From: an uncultured Eubacteriales bacterium
GTDB lineage: Bacteria; Bacillota; Clostridia; Oscillospirales; Oscillospiraceae
Length of the DNA stretch: 64,000 nt
Reading direction: 5' to 3'
NCBI GenBank assembly: GCA_900544975.1
Contig: UQXI01000001.1
Coordinates: forward strand, 114,305 to 178,304
A model generated the notes under the pieces. It saw only the letters and a program-made list of their open reading frames with translations. It had not been told where the DNA came from and did no database searches. Within the stretch, counting starts at the first letter, position 1, and every line of letters begins with the position of its first letter. This document shows positions 7,860-15,781 of the stretch, in pieces. The position numbers were made by a program, and so were the translations under genes.

Positions 7860-10823
7860 TTAGAAGTTCTGATCCAAGATCGTCAACAGCTTGGCCATCT
7901 GCGCCCGGGTCAGGGAGGCGGTGGGACGGAGGGTGCCGTCTCCATAGCCCTCGAAGAACCCTTCCGCCACGGCCCAGCTCATCGCGGTTTTGGCATACTC
8001 CATCACCTTACTGTCTTTAAAAACGCCAAGATCCGCACCCTTGCCAGGCTCCTGCTCCAGGTACAGGGTCACAAACCGGTACAGGAAGGCAGCCGCCTGC
8101 TCCCGGCTTACGGTTTTCTCCGGGGCAAATTGGGTCTCGGTCATGCCCTTGGCAATGCCCAGATCCTGGGCCCAGGCCACTGCATCGGTGTAATAGGCGT
8201 CTGCCCGCAGGTCGGTAAAGGTGGCCTTCTCTGTCACCTCCGGCGAACCTGCCAGACGGTACAGGGTGGTCACCAGCATCCCCCGGGTCAGCGCCCGGTC
8301 GGGTTCAAAGCGCTGGTTCTCCATGCCATTCATGAAGCCCTTGGCAAGGACATAGTCGGTGTACTCGTGGTACCAGCAGCTGGTGTTCAAATCGGAGAAG
8401 GCCTTGCTGGGGCAGTTGGCAGGGATCACTTCGCCACGCTGCAGCGTCTCGCCGCAGACGGTGCAGACTTCGTCACCGGTGTAGCCATCTTCTGTGCAGG
8501 TGGCTTCTTTGGCGTTGCGCAGCTCGGTCTTGTGACCCAGCGCGGGAATCACCAGCTCCTCGCTGGGCGCTTCCTCGATGCAATGTTCATCATAGAAGTT
8601 CTTCCCGCAGTTTTCACAGTGCCAGTATGCAGGGTTGCCGGCCTTGGTGCAGGTGGGCTCTTTGGCCTCCACCGGAGACACATGGCTGTGGTCACAGATG
8701 GGGATGAACATACCGAGAATATCTGCGCCATAGGGGCCAATCCGGCCGCAGCCCTCCAGCTCTGCCGTCTCCGTATCGACGATATAAAGCTGAATCTCCT
8801 GGTCATAAATGGTGTTCCACTGAGCCCAGTAGAGCTTGCCGGAGTTGTGATCGAAGCACATGGACTGCTCCTGAAAGCACTCCGCAGTGGTCTGGCCAAT
8901 CACTGTATATTCACCCGTCTCCAGGTCCAGGCTGGCCAGACGGGAGCAGCCGTTGCCACCATAATCGGCACCCATACCTGCAATCATCACATAGGCATTG
9001 CCCTCCAGATCAATGGCAAACCCAAACACGTAATCGCCGGCCCCCGCTGAAGCGCCAGGCAATGTCCCGTCAATGATCCGGGCAGAATCCAGGTCCAGAT
9101 CGCCGGTCTCCAGATCAATCTTGTACAAAGCATCCGAGTTATTGACGACATACATGGTCTGGGTGCTGTAGTCATAGGCCATATCGATGGGGTAGAAGTT
9201 GCTGTCACTGCTGACATTCACGCTCTTGTATGTAGCATCCAACTCCCCACGCTGCATCGCTTCAAAATCCACGGTGAAAAAGTAACCACTGGAGGTGTAG
9301 CCATAGACCGTGTTCCCTACCAGCTCGGCACAAAGCACTAGGCTGTCAGCAGCTACGCCGTCTCCAGCAGGCATACTCCCAATCTTGGTTACATCTCCCG
9401 GATGTGTATCCTGGAAGGAACACCAGGTCTTGCAATCCCGATAATAGCGGTCATTGTCGACAAATTCCGAAAACATAAAGCCATAGAGATTGACAGGTGG
9501 CTCGTCTGCCGTCACCGTCACCAGACAAGTATCTGTAAAACCGCCGTCTTTGGCGGTGACGGTAATGGTAGCCTCGCCCTGGGAAATACCGGTGACAACA
9601 CCATTTTCATCTACAGTGGCAATGCTCTCGTCCGAAGAAGCAAAGCTGACCTCCCGGTTGAAGGCCGTATCCGGCAGTACATTCCAGGTAAGCGCAACGG
9701 ATCTGCATCCGGCAACAGACACCGTCTCCTGAATCTCAATGCCCGTGGCTGCCACCGGTGGGGCCACACACACATCATCCAGCCAGGCTGTATCCTCATA
9801 AAAAGAGCCGGAATAGTCCTTGTCGTAATCCCACTGGAGCACATGCTCTCCGGGTTCCAACGCCAGGATATACACCGCCCAGTCCCGTTCCCCGGACCAC
9901 TGACCCAGGCGCTCGCCATCCATATAGAAGCGGAACAAATCCATCTTCTCTTCGCTGCTGACCCGATAGCGGAAGGTCAGAACCTCGCCCTCTTTGGCAG
10001 TCACTGTTGTACGAACCGTGGAAATGGAGGGAGGAGAATAGGAGGTAGTTGCGTCAACACCTTTGTTGGTGGACTTGGCAGATCCATTCTCCGCCACCCA
10101 GGGGAAATAGCCGTTGGCTGCTTCTTCTGGGGTATAGAACTCCAGTTTACCACCTTCTACATTCAGAGCATCGTCCAATTCCTGGGAATGCACAAGGTTG
10201 TAGTGCTGGAAGGAGATCACTTCTACATCATCCAAATATGCAGTGTCCTCCCCCTCGCTGATGGAGCCATCCTTATTGTAAACCCATGTAAGCTCATGTT
10301 CTCCAGCCGAGACCGGATAAGTATAAGTCGTCCAATCCATCTCTCCGTACCATGTGGTAACAAGATCGCTATCCACAAACAGCGCCAGGCAGTCTGTGTT
10401 TTCGGCATTCTGGCAGCTGACCTTAAACCGAAAGCGGATGGCTTGGTCCTCTTCCATATCCACATAGGTAGTGACCTGGCTCTGAGTCACACCATAGATC
10501 TGTTCGTCCCCGTTCTTACCGGCATTGGTGGATTTTGCATAGTCACCTTCCACAACCCATTCATAGAAGCCATAATCCGGCATGGCAAATGTATCAAATT
10601 CAAGCGTTCCACCCGGGACATTGAGCGCCTCATTGAGGGATGCTGCGTCCATCGGTTCAGCCCGTTCCATATCCGCCGGAATGGCCATCAGCTCCACCTC
10701 TGGCAAATGGGAAACCTCGTGACCCGCCAAAGCGGGAGGGTTGGCGGCTGCTGCCGAAGCAGGAATGCGGATGAATGACACCAGCAAAGCAATGACGGCA
10801 AGCAAAGCAATGGTCCTTTTCAT
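7860..10823 (-). CDS. Secreted SLH-domain surface protein with jelly-roll-like repeats and a Big_2 domain
   Basis: 987 residues; the ATG at 10823 follows GAGGAGGC at 7 nt. A signal peptide (MKRTIALLAVIALLVSF) ends near ASAAAA. Two related beta-sandwich units follow (about 80-210 and 225-355). Each has an FxFxVS/RYRVS strand and a DWxxYxxxLxxGEHxLxWxYxKD motif, like carbohydrate-binding or choice-of-anchor modules. A Big_2 domain (about 375-445), a repetitive region with YVVN and DLETG patterns, two cysteine-pair repeats (CENCG, CTVCGE) and three SLH modules (about 800-987) complete it. The last 17 residues match those of the subtilase, so the C-termini share a recent origin. No catalytic motif is visible; binding or adhesion is inferred. 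It is divergent from the ArsR-type gene at 10984. Confidence 0.9.
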   Translation of the reverse strand: MKRTIALLAVIALLVSFIRIPASAAAANPPALAGHEVSHLPEVELMAIPADMERAEPMDAASLNEALNVPGGTLEFDTFAMPDYGFYEWVVEGDYAKSTNAGKNGDEQIYGVTQSQVTTYVDMEEDQAIRFRFKVSCQNAENTDCLALFVDSDLVTTWYGEMDWTTYTYPVSAGEHELTWVYNKDGSISEGEDTAYLDDVEVISFQHYNLVHSQELDDALNVEGGKLEFYTPEEAANGYFPWVAENGSAKSTNKGVDATTSYSPPSISTVRTTVTAKEGEVLTFRYRVSSEEKMDLFRFYMDGERLGQWSGERDWAVYILALEPGEHVLQWDYDKDYSGSFYEDTAWLDDVCVAPPVAATGIEIQETVSVAGCRSVALTWNVLPDTAFNREVSFASSDESIATVDENGVVTGISQGEATITVTAKDGGFTDTCLVTVTADEPPVNLYGFMFSEFVDNDRYYRDCKTWCSFQDTHPGDVTKIGSMPAGDGVAADSLVLCAELVGNTVYGYTSSGYFFTVDFEAMQRGELDATYKSVNVSSDSNFYPIDMAYDYSTQTMYVVNNSDALYKIDLETGDLDLDSARIIDGTLPGASAGAGDYVFGFAIDLEGNAYVMIAGMGADYGGNGCSRLASLDLETGEYTVIGQTTAECFQEQSMCFDHNSGKLYWAQWNTIYDQEIQLYIVDTETAELEGCGRIGPYGADILGMFIPICDHSHVSPVEAKEPTCTKAGNPAYWHCENCGKNFYDEHCIEEAPSEELVIPALGHKTELRNAKEATCTEDGYTGDEVCTVCGETLQRGEVIPANCPSKAFSDLNTSCWYHEYTDYVLAKGFMNGMENQRFEPDRALTRGMLVTTLYRLAGSPEVTEKATFTDLRADAYYTDAVAWAQDLGIAKGMTETQFAPEKTVSREQAAAFLYRFVTLYLEQEPGKGADLGVFKDSKVMEYAKTAMSWAVAEGFFEGYGDGTLRPTASLTRAQMAKLLTILDQNF

Positions 10824-10840
10824 AAAATGCCTCCTCTTCT

Positions 10841-10866
10841 ACGTTCGTATTTTTACGAACGTTCGT
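10841..10866. promoter_or_regulatory. Candidate operator, repeated ACGTTCGT half-sites
   Basis: Perfect 9-bp inverted repeat ACGTTCGTA/TACGAACGT with a 4-nt spacer (10841-10862). The second arm continues into another palindrome, ACGAACGTTCGT (10855-10866), giving three half-sites. It lies just downstream of the -10 of the 7860-10823 gene, where a bound repressor would block transcription. The divergent ArsR-type protein is the obvious candidate binder (inference). Confidence 0.6.
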
Positions 10867-10875
10867 GATGGCTAA

Positions 10876-10904
10876 ATTTTACCCTCTTTTCGCTGTGTTG
10901 TCAA
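10876..10904 (-). promoter_or_regulatory. Sigma-A promoter of the 987-residue SLH gene
   Basis: On the minus strand TTGACA (10899-10904), 17-bp spacer, TAAAAT (10876-10881). Transcription would start near 10869, directly before the palindrome. Confidence 0.75.
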
Positions 10905-10923
10905 TAGCTTTCTGCTAAAAAAA

Positions 10924-10932
10924 TGGTATAAT
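10924..10932 (+). promoter_or_regulatory. Extended -10 promoter of the ArsR-type gene
   Basis: TGGTATAAT (TGn plus consensus TATAAT), about 50 nt before the ATG at 10984, with no clear -35. It is back to back with the promoter at 10876-10904. Confidence 0.55.
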
Positions 10933-10983
10933 AGGCAAAAGCAATGGGACCACACAGCATTTGGCAAATTTTGGAGGTATGTT

Positions 10984-12075
10984 ATGATCAACTACGCACC
11001 GATTCCACTCCTCGAAGCGAGCCTGTTCCTGGCAAATCAGGCAGCTGGCGTATCCTGGACTTCGTACATGGAGCGGACCTTTGGCAAAGGCGACAATCGC
11101 CCGCACAACAACACGCTTACGTCCTATTCTAACATTTTAACCGAGCTGGAGCGGCGGCTTCGTGGCAGTATTGCCGTTTCGAAAGACACCATTCAGACTC
11201 TGTTTGCACCTCTGTACCAGCGTGGAAAGGATAAGCATCACCCTTCTTCTGGCCATGTATGCAGCATCCTGATACCCAATATGGTGGAGGCATACGTCAG
11301 TTGGGAGGAACCCGAGTTCTTCTGCCGTCTGAAACAGAACATTCCACAAATACCAAAGCAAATCCTAGAATTTTTAAACATGGACGAATGTAACATGGCT
11401 ACCAGCAGTACCATCCATCAGCTGTTTTCCAAAATCAACAGCAGCGACTTGCCCCAAAGCTCCAAACTGGTCCTGACCGATCTGGCGCTGAATCCCGGGC
11501 GCTATGTGGACATGCTGCAGGAGGCCCTATCGCCCGTTGCCACTGAATTCAAACGGTGCCAGGAGCTGATTGCCCCTCTGGCTGAGCATTTTCATGAGCG
11601 CTATTGCCATGAAACCGAGGAAACCATCATGGACCGGCTCTGGCCCAGCGACCGAAGCCGGATCCGTCAAATCCTCATCTATCCCAGCATGGTCTGCAGC
11701 AACTATTCGGTTTTCGGGTTCAATTCCGATGAAACCGTCCTGCTTGGCTGCCTTGGCTCTTTGTATGAGTTTCTGCGGGAAAACTTTGCTCTGGCCCGCA
11801 ACTCCGGCATTCAGCTGACCAACACCCTGGCCGCCCTGAGCAACCGGAATCGGTTCAATATCATCACAAAGCTTCTGGACGGTCCTGCCTATGGCCGGGA
11901 GCTGGCCAATTTCGTGGGCATTTCCCCCGTTACAATCTCCCAACACATCAGCATCCTCATGGGTGCGAACCTGGTGACCCTACATAATGATGGAACACGG
12001 ACCTACTATTCGCTGAATACAGAGGCGCTCCATACGTTTGTCGACTCCTTTCAAACGTACTTTCAATTAAACTAG
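10984..12075 (+). CDS. Long ArsR-type winged-helix transcriptional regulator
   Basis: 363 residues; ATG preceded by GGAGG at 8 nt. The C-terminal 80 residues are a winged helix of ArsR type: LAALSNRNRFNIITKLLDG, recognition helix SPVTISQHISILMGANLV, wing NDGTRTYYSL. The first 270 residues are helical, lack cysteine clusters or known metal-site motifs, and were not assigned; they may sense a ligand or dimerise. Typical ArsR proteins are about 100 residues, so this belongs to the long subgroup common in Clostridia. It is divergent from the SLH gene with a palindrome between them, so it probably controls that gene, itself, or both (inference). Confidence 0.8.
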   Translation: MINYAPIPLLEASLFLANQAAGVSWTSYMERTFGKGDNRPHNNTLTSYSNILTELERRLRGSIAVSKDTIQTLFAPLYQRGKDKHHPSSGHVCSILIPNMVEAYVSWEEPEFFCRLKQNIPQIPKQILEFLNMDECNMATSSTIHQLFSKINSSDLPQSSKLVLTDLALNPGRYVDMLQEALSPVATEFKRCQELIAPLAEHFHERYCHETEETIMDRLWPSDRSRIRQILIYPSMVCSNYSVFGFNSDETVLLGCLGSLYEFLRENFALARNSGIQLTNTLAALSNRNRFNIITKLLDGPAYGRELANFVGISPVTISQHISILMGANLVTLHNDGTRTYYSLNTEALHTFVDSFQTYFQLN

Positions 12076-12173
12076 CAAAGTCATTTTGAAGCCTGCCGCA
12101 AGGCGGAACGGGCAAGTCCATTCCCAACGGAAAATCGCAGAGAATTTCCAGCTTTCAACACCTTCCTGTACCG

Positions 12174-12285
12174 CCGTAGGGGCAGACCCATGTGTCTGCC
12201 CGTGGTAGGCATTGCGAATTCGCCGTAAATGGGTGGGAAACGCACTGCGTCTCCGCCGGGCGGACACACAGGTCCGCCCCTACGG
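12174..12285. repeat. Dispersed palindromic repeat, full copy
   Basis: About 112 bp bounded by inverted ends CCGTAGGGGCAGACC and GGTCCGCCCCTACGG. Each end forms its own small hairpin (GGGCGGAC/GTCCGCCC type), and the interior holds GCGAATTCGCCGTAAATGGG. No coding potential is evident. The gap 12076-12757 holds this copy, the next one and no recognised gene. Confidence 0.8.
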
Positions 12286-12386
12286 ACAAAGGGTAAGATG
12301 TCGCGTGTACCACCCCCGCTGTGGAAGGGGGGCCTTCCCTGCGGAGAACGCAAAGAATACTCAATTTTGCACGTTCTCCCGTACCG

Positions 12387-12516
12387 CCGTAGGGGCGGAC
12401 CCATGTGTCCGCCCGTGGCAGACATTACGAATTCGCCGTAAATGGGTGGGAAACGCACTGTGTCTCCGCCGAGCGGACACATAGGTCCGCCCGTGGTAGG
12501 CATTACGAATTCGCAA
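12387..12516. repeat. Dispersed palindromic repeat, second copy with a nested end
   Basis: Same orientation and nearly the same sequence as 12174-12285. After GGTCCGCCC it runs into GTGGTAGGCATTACGAATTC, which is normally interior sequence, so the copy looks recombined or nested. Confidence 0.75.
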
Positions 12517-12757
12517 GACGTAGATGTGATTCGCATGACGCCCCCCACGGACGGACATATGGGCATTCCTACGGAGAAAGGCCAAGATGTCATGCAGCAT
12601 TCCTTGCCTAATGGATACGGAAACGTTCTTATGGCAAGCAGGAAACGCGTGGCGAATTTGCCAGGCCTCCTCATTTTTGTGCCTTTTGCAAGGCAGAATG
12701 GTCAGGATCATTCCCTATGGAATTGCAGAATGCTTCCGTTTTGAGGCTTCCTGAAAA

Positions 12758-13315
12758 TTACAGGTGATTCTTCCCCTTCTGACAGTTTCCCGTACCGTCG
12801 CCGGCTGCCAATGCGTAGTGGCAGCACAGGCATTTCCAGGTGTGGCGGTCCACTTCACCGGTCACTGGCAGGCCGCAGAGGGTCTGGAAACGGCGCACGG
12901 CCGTCACGGTAGACGCATCCAGGGTCCCATTGATCGGCGTTTGGGGCAAGCCCCGGTATACGGCGCCCAGGACCCGCAGAACCGATTGGACCAGATAGAC
13001 ATGGTAGTTGCTCTCCCCCGCCTTTATGGTCTGGTAGGGGTTGAGAATGGGCTGCATGGCCTCCGCCGGGGCCTGCTGAACCAGCTGGGCCTGGTAGGTC
13101 TGCACCAACCGCTCCCAGGTGGTTTGATTCATCACACCGGTGGCCGGCAGACCGCAATATCGCTGGAACGCCGTCACCGCCGCCATGGTGTTGCGGCCGA
13201 AAATCCCGTCTGGCACCACGGGAAGCAGCCGGTTGTTCCCCTCGGCTGCAACCCGGAGCATGGTCTGCATGCTCTCTATGGGTCGACCCACAAAGTAACT
13301 TGGATCAGCAATCAT
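12758..13315 (-). CDS. Protein with two peptidoglycan-binding (PG_binding_1) domains
   Basis: 185 residues. Two PG_binding_1 repeats are clear: NTMAAVTAFQRYCGLPATGV followed by TTWERLV, and TVTAVRRFQTLCGLPVTGEV followed by HTWKCL. No hydrolase domain or signal peptide is present. The start overlaps the stop of the upstream gene by ATGA and has GGGGGGTGA as ribosome site, so the two are translated together. It probably binds cortex or cell-wall peptidoglycan alongside the SpoIID-like partner. A spore role is inferred from the partner and from similar clusters in spore-formers. Confidence 0.8.
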   Translation of the reverse strand: MIADPSYFVGRPIESMQTMLRVAAEGNNRLLPVVPDGIFGRNTMAAVTAFQRYCGLPATGVMNQTTWERLVQTYQAQLVQQAPAEAMQPILNPYQTIKAGESNYHVYLVQSVLRVLGAVYRGLPQTPINGTLDASTVTAVRRFQTLCGLPVTGEVDRHTWKCLCCHYALAAGDGTGNCQKGKNHL

Positions 13316-14622
13316 CTCGTCACCCCCCTCTGCGCTCCGTCCTGCTTCCCCATACTGAGATCCGAACCGGGGAACTGGGTCATGCGGGTAGTTTGAGAAT
13401 ACCGTTCCTCTGGTCTGGGCTGGGTCTCCCTTTGGTTGGAGCTGGTTCTGCTTCCCCGGCTTTGCCCCCGGGGATTGGCCGATGCAAAGGCGGTCTGAGC
13501 GGCTGCGCCACCCTCCACCCCATAGGGGAACAACTCCTGGTTGCGGAAGAGACTGTCATCTATACTGCGGAACTGGCTCTCCAGCCTGAGCCAGGTCTGC
13601 TCATCCACCGTGCCGCTTTGCGGCAGTCCAAAATAGCGCTGTGCCGCCAGTACCGAGGCCCGTGTAGCGGGACCGTAAATGCCATCTACCTCCACCGGCG
13701 GAATGGCGGGAATGACGCTGGAGATAACCTGCAGCATGTATTGCAGCTGCCGCACCTCCTGCCCCTGGCTTCCCTGCTGCAGCGCTCCTCCATAGTTCCA
13801 GGAGATACTGTAGAACTGCTGCCCCAGAGAGCGGAGCTCCGCCAAAGAGTTCACGCCCACATAGAGCCGCACCAGAGCGTACCAGGTTGCCCGGCCTACA
13901 ATCCCATCCGGAACCAGACCGAAAATCTCCTGGAAGCGCCGGACGGCATTTTCTGTCTGGCTACCGAAGATCCCGTCTACGGGGAAGATCTTGGGAATGG
14001 CCGGGTAGTTCTGTCCCACCCGGTTCAAGGACGCCTGAACCACCACCACGTTGGGGCCGCTGCTTCCCCGCTGCAGCGGCGTCCCGGGATAGGACTGCAC
14101 CAGGCCCTGCACCGGTGCATTGGCTACGATTTCAATGTCGTCGCCATAATAAGAGCGGAGGATATCCACGGAATTGTACCCCTGCTCCGCCAGGCTCTGG
14201 GACCCCCACTGGCTGAGGCCCTCGCAGGTCACCGTGGTACCATTGCAAAACTTGGCGGCCAAAGGTTCCACAAAGCCCTGGCGGCGGATGTAGCTGTTGA
14301 ATATATCGTCTACAATGGCGTCAATATTTTCAAATGTATTTCGCCCGTTTACAAAGGCCTGGTCATAGGCGGTGGAATTGGTGATATCAAAGTTGTAGCC
14401 CCGGCTGCGGTAAAATTCTGTGTAAACCCGGTTGAGTGCAAACGAAATGATGGCCAGGATGTTGGCCCGCAGGGCGCTCTCGTCCCAAGTGGGGTAAATT
14501 TCTGAAGAAGCTACATTCTTGACATAGTCTGTGAAGGAAACTGTCACATTGGCAGCATCCGAATCGGGCGGTCCAAGGTGAACCGTAATCTGCTCTGGTA
14601 CATATGGAATCACAACTGGCAT
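13312..14622 (-). CDS. SpoIID-like protein with two peptidoglycan-binding domains
   Basis: 436 residues. The N-terminal half (about 25-165) follows the SpoIID/LytB pattern: YVKNVASSEIYPTWDESALRA, then GLSQWGSQSLAEQGYNSVDI and LRSYYGDDI. SpoIID cuts glycan strands in the spore cortex or engulfment septum, but the canonical catalytic Glu context should be checked here. Two PG_binding_1 domains follow (cues VDGIFGSQTENAVRRFQEIF and VDGIYGPATRASVLAAQRYF). The tail of about 75 residues is polar and probably disordered. No signal peptide is seen, which would suit a mother-cell protein acting on the forespore surface. It is the middle gene of a three-gene set. Confidence 0.8.
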   Translation of the reverse strand: MPVVIPYVPEQITVHLGPPDSDAANVTVSFTDYVKNVASSEIYPTWDESALRANILAIISFALNRVYTEFYRSRGYNFDITNSTAYDQAFVNGRNTFENIDAIVDDIFNSYIRRQGFVEPLAAKFCNGTTVTCEGLSQWGSQSLAEQGYNSVDILRSYYGDDIEIVANAPVQGLVQSYPGTPLQRGSSGPNVVVVQASLNRVGQNYPAIPKIFPVDGIFGSQTENAVRRFQEIFGLVPDGIVGRATWYALVRLYVGVNSLAELRSLGQQFYSISWNYGGALQQGSQGQEVRQLQYMLQVISSVIPAIPPVEVDGIYGPATRASVLAAQRYFGLPQSGTVDEQTWLRLESQFRSIDDSLFRNQELFPYGVEGGAAAQTAFASANPRGQSRGSRTSSNQRETQPRPEERYSQTTRMTQFPGSDLSMGKQDGAQRGVTR

Positions 14623-14633
14623 CGCCGCACCTC

Positions 14634-15014
14634 CTAGAGGTTCTGGGGCGGGACATTGAAGTATTCCACCCGGTCATACAGCTCTGGGAACGTGGGCAGC
14701 GGAATCAGCTCCAGAGGCTGCAGGGTCATCACCCCGGCGAACACCTGAGCATTGTCTACCTGGATCTGCTCATAATTCGGATGTTGCACTCGGATGGTCA
14801 CGGTCGTAAAGGGTTTGCCTTGAAAATTGGGGTCACGGCTCTCCGACGCAGCCGGTACCTTCACCGCCACCGGCTGGATCTGTCCGCTCTCGTTGGTCAG
14901 TCGGGCAGCCAGGAGCGTTCCATCGTCAGACACGATGGCCACCGCCGCCCCGGGCACAGGAATCTGTGCATCGGAAGTATATACGTGAACCTGAATAAAA
15001 CCTTCTGCAGGCAT
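14634..15014 (-). CDS. Small protein with a carboxypeptidase-regulatory-like beta domain
   Basis: 126 residues. The pattern VHVYTSDAQIPVPGAAVAIV followed by GTLLAARLTNESGQ and VTIRVQHPNYEQIQV fits a carboxypeptidase regulatory-like (transthyretin-like) beta sandwich. The C-terminal stretch ending YFNVPPQNL is proline-rich. There is no signal peptide or enzyme motif. It ends 11 bp before the SpoIID-like gene and is first in that cluster, so it is probably an accessory or structural part of the same spore or wall assembly (inference). Confidence 0.65.
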   Translation of the reverse strand: MPAEGFIQVHVYTSDAQIPVPGAAVAIVSDDGTLLAARLTNESGQIQPVAVKVPAASESRDPNFQGKPFTTVTIRVQHPNYEQIQVDNAQVFAGVMTLQPLELIPLPTFPELYDRVEYFNVPPQNL

Positions 15015-15125
15015 AGCGCCCTCCTCCTTCCAGAAACCGGCGCCCAGCCTTTGGCAGAACTCCGGTATCCGTCCATACTATGCAGGAGGCGTTGTCTGTG
15101 ACAATGATGCAACAACCGCACATGA

Positions 15126-15178
15126 GTTGTAGGCGAATCCGGACCTTCCCCACAGGAACGTCCGGATCCGCCTACAAC
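15126..15178. other. Long hairpin in the gap before the peptidoglycan-binding cluster
   Basis: 19-bp inverted repeat GTTGTAGGCGAATCCGGAC / GTCCGGATCCGCCTACAAC with one wobble mismatch and a 15-nt loop. No T-run follows on either strand, so it is not a standard terminator. Another CCTACAA lies at 15231-15237, at the stop of the next gene, hinting at a longer repeat. Confidence 0.6.
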
Positions 15179-15231
15179 CCACAAATTGTCGCACATTCCT
15201 TTGCCATGCGCCCTCGGTTGCAAATCCCAGC

Positions 15232-15660
15232 CTACAAAAATGACTGCATCTGTCCCAACGATTCCTTTTCCAGGTCCAGCAGACGCTGCGCCAGAGTGCT
15301 CACGGCTGTGTCCTGATAGGGGAACTGGTGGAGGTTCTGCAAGCCCTTGATGAGCCCCCGGGTGCTGCCCTGCATCACCATGGCAGCGGCTTTGGAATCC
15401 GAGTTGCCCTTGCCCAGCCGCATGCGGGAAACCATCTGGGAGCAGGTCCGGCTCACTGGTCCCAGTTGCTCCACCTGCCATTTCCGCCCGGCCGCCAGGT
15501 TCAGAGCTTCCTCTTCAATCTGCTGGTAGACTGACGCCTGCTTCTCCAGATTCTCCCGGAGCGCAGGACGCAGTGGCGCCTGCAAGACACATTCCAATCC
15601 GGTTTTCCCCATTTGCGCAGTCTTGACCACCGAACCCAATAGATCCTTGCTGTTTTTCAT
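15232..15660 (-). CDS. Conserved small helical (ferritin-like) protein, function unknown
   Basis: 142 residues, almost all predicted helix, with no signal peptide and no membrane segment. Its layout (KTAQMGKTGLECVLQ, then QYQQIEEEAL-type helix, then MVMQGSTRGLIKGLQNLHQF and a final LLDLEKESL) resembles a widespread clostridial four-helix-bundle family related to ferritin-like proteins. I cannot point to a conserved metal site. It is divergent from asparagine synthetase and separated by 217 bp from the next minus-strand gene. No function is claimed. Confidence 0.6.
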   Translation of the reverse strand: MKNSKDLLGSVVKTAQMGKTGLECVLQAPLRPALRENLEKQASVYQQIEEEALNLAAGRKWQVEQLGPVSRTCSQMVSRMRLGKGNSDSKAAAMVMQGSTRGLIKGLQNLHQFPYQDTAVSTLAQRLLDLEKESLGQMQSFL

Positions 15661-15781
15661 ATTTGATCACCCATGACTAAGGTGCCCCGGATTGGAAACG
15701 ATATTCCTGGCAAAATTCACCGTTCACAGAACCGGGACAGCGGAATAGACTATAGTGTGCTTGAAAGGGGTTGTGATGTTT

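Noticed and set aside
12171..12516. Possible CRISPR array
   Set aside because: Repeats are about 110 bp, few, palindromic and in both orientations, with no regular spacers and no cas genes.
12212..12744. Several short open frames with PPLRR, VGADPCVRP or GGPMCPP peptides
   Set aside because: They are translations of the dispersed repeat in different frames; no ribosome sites or conserved domain.
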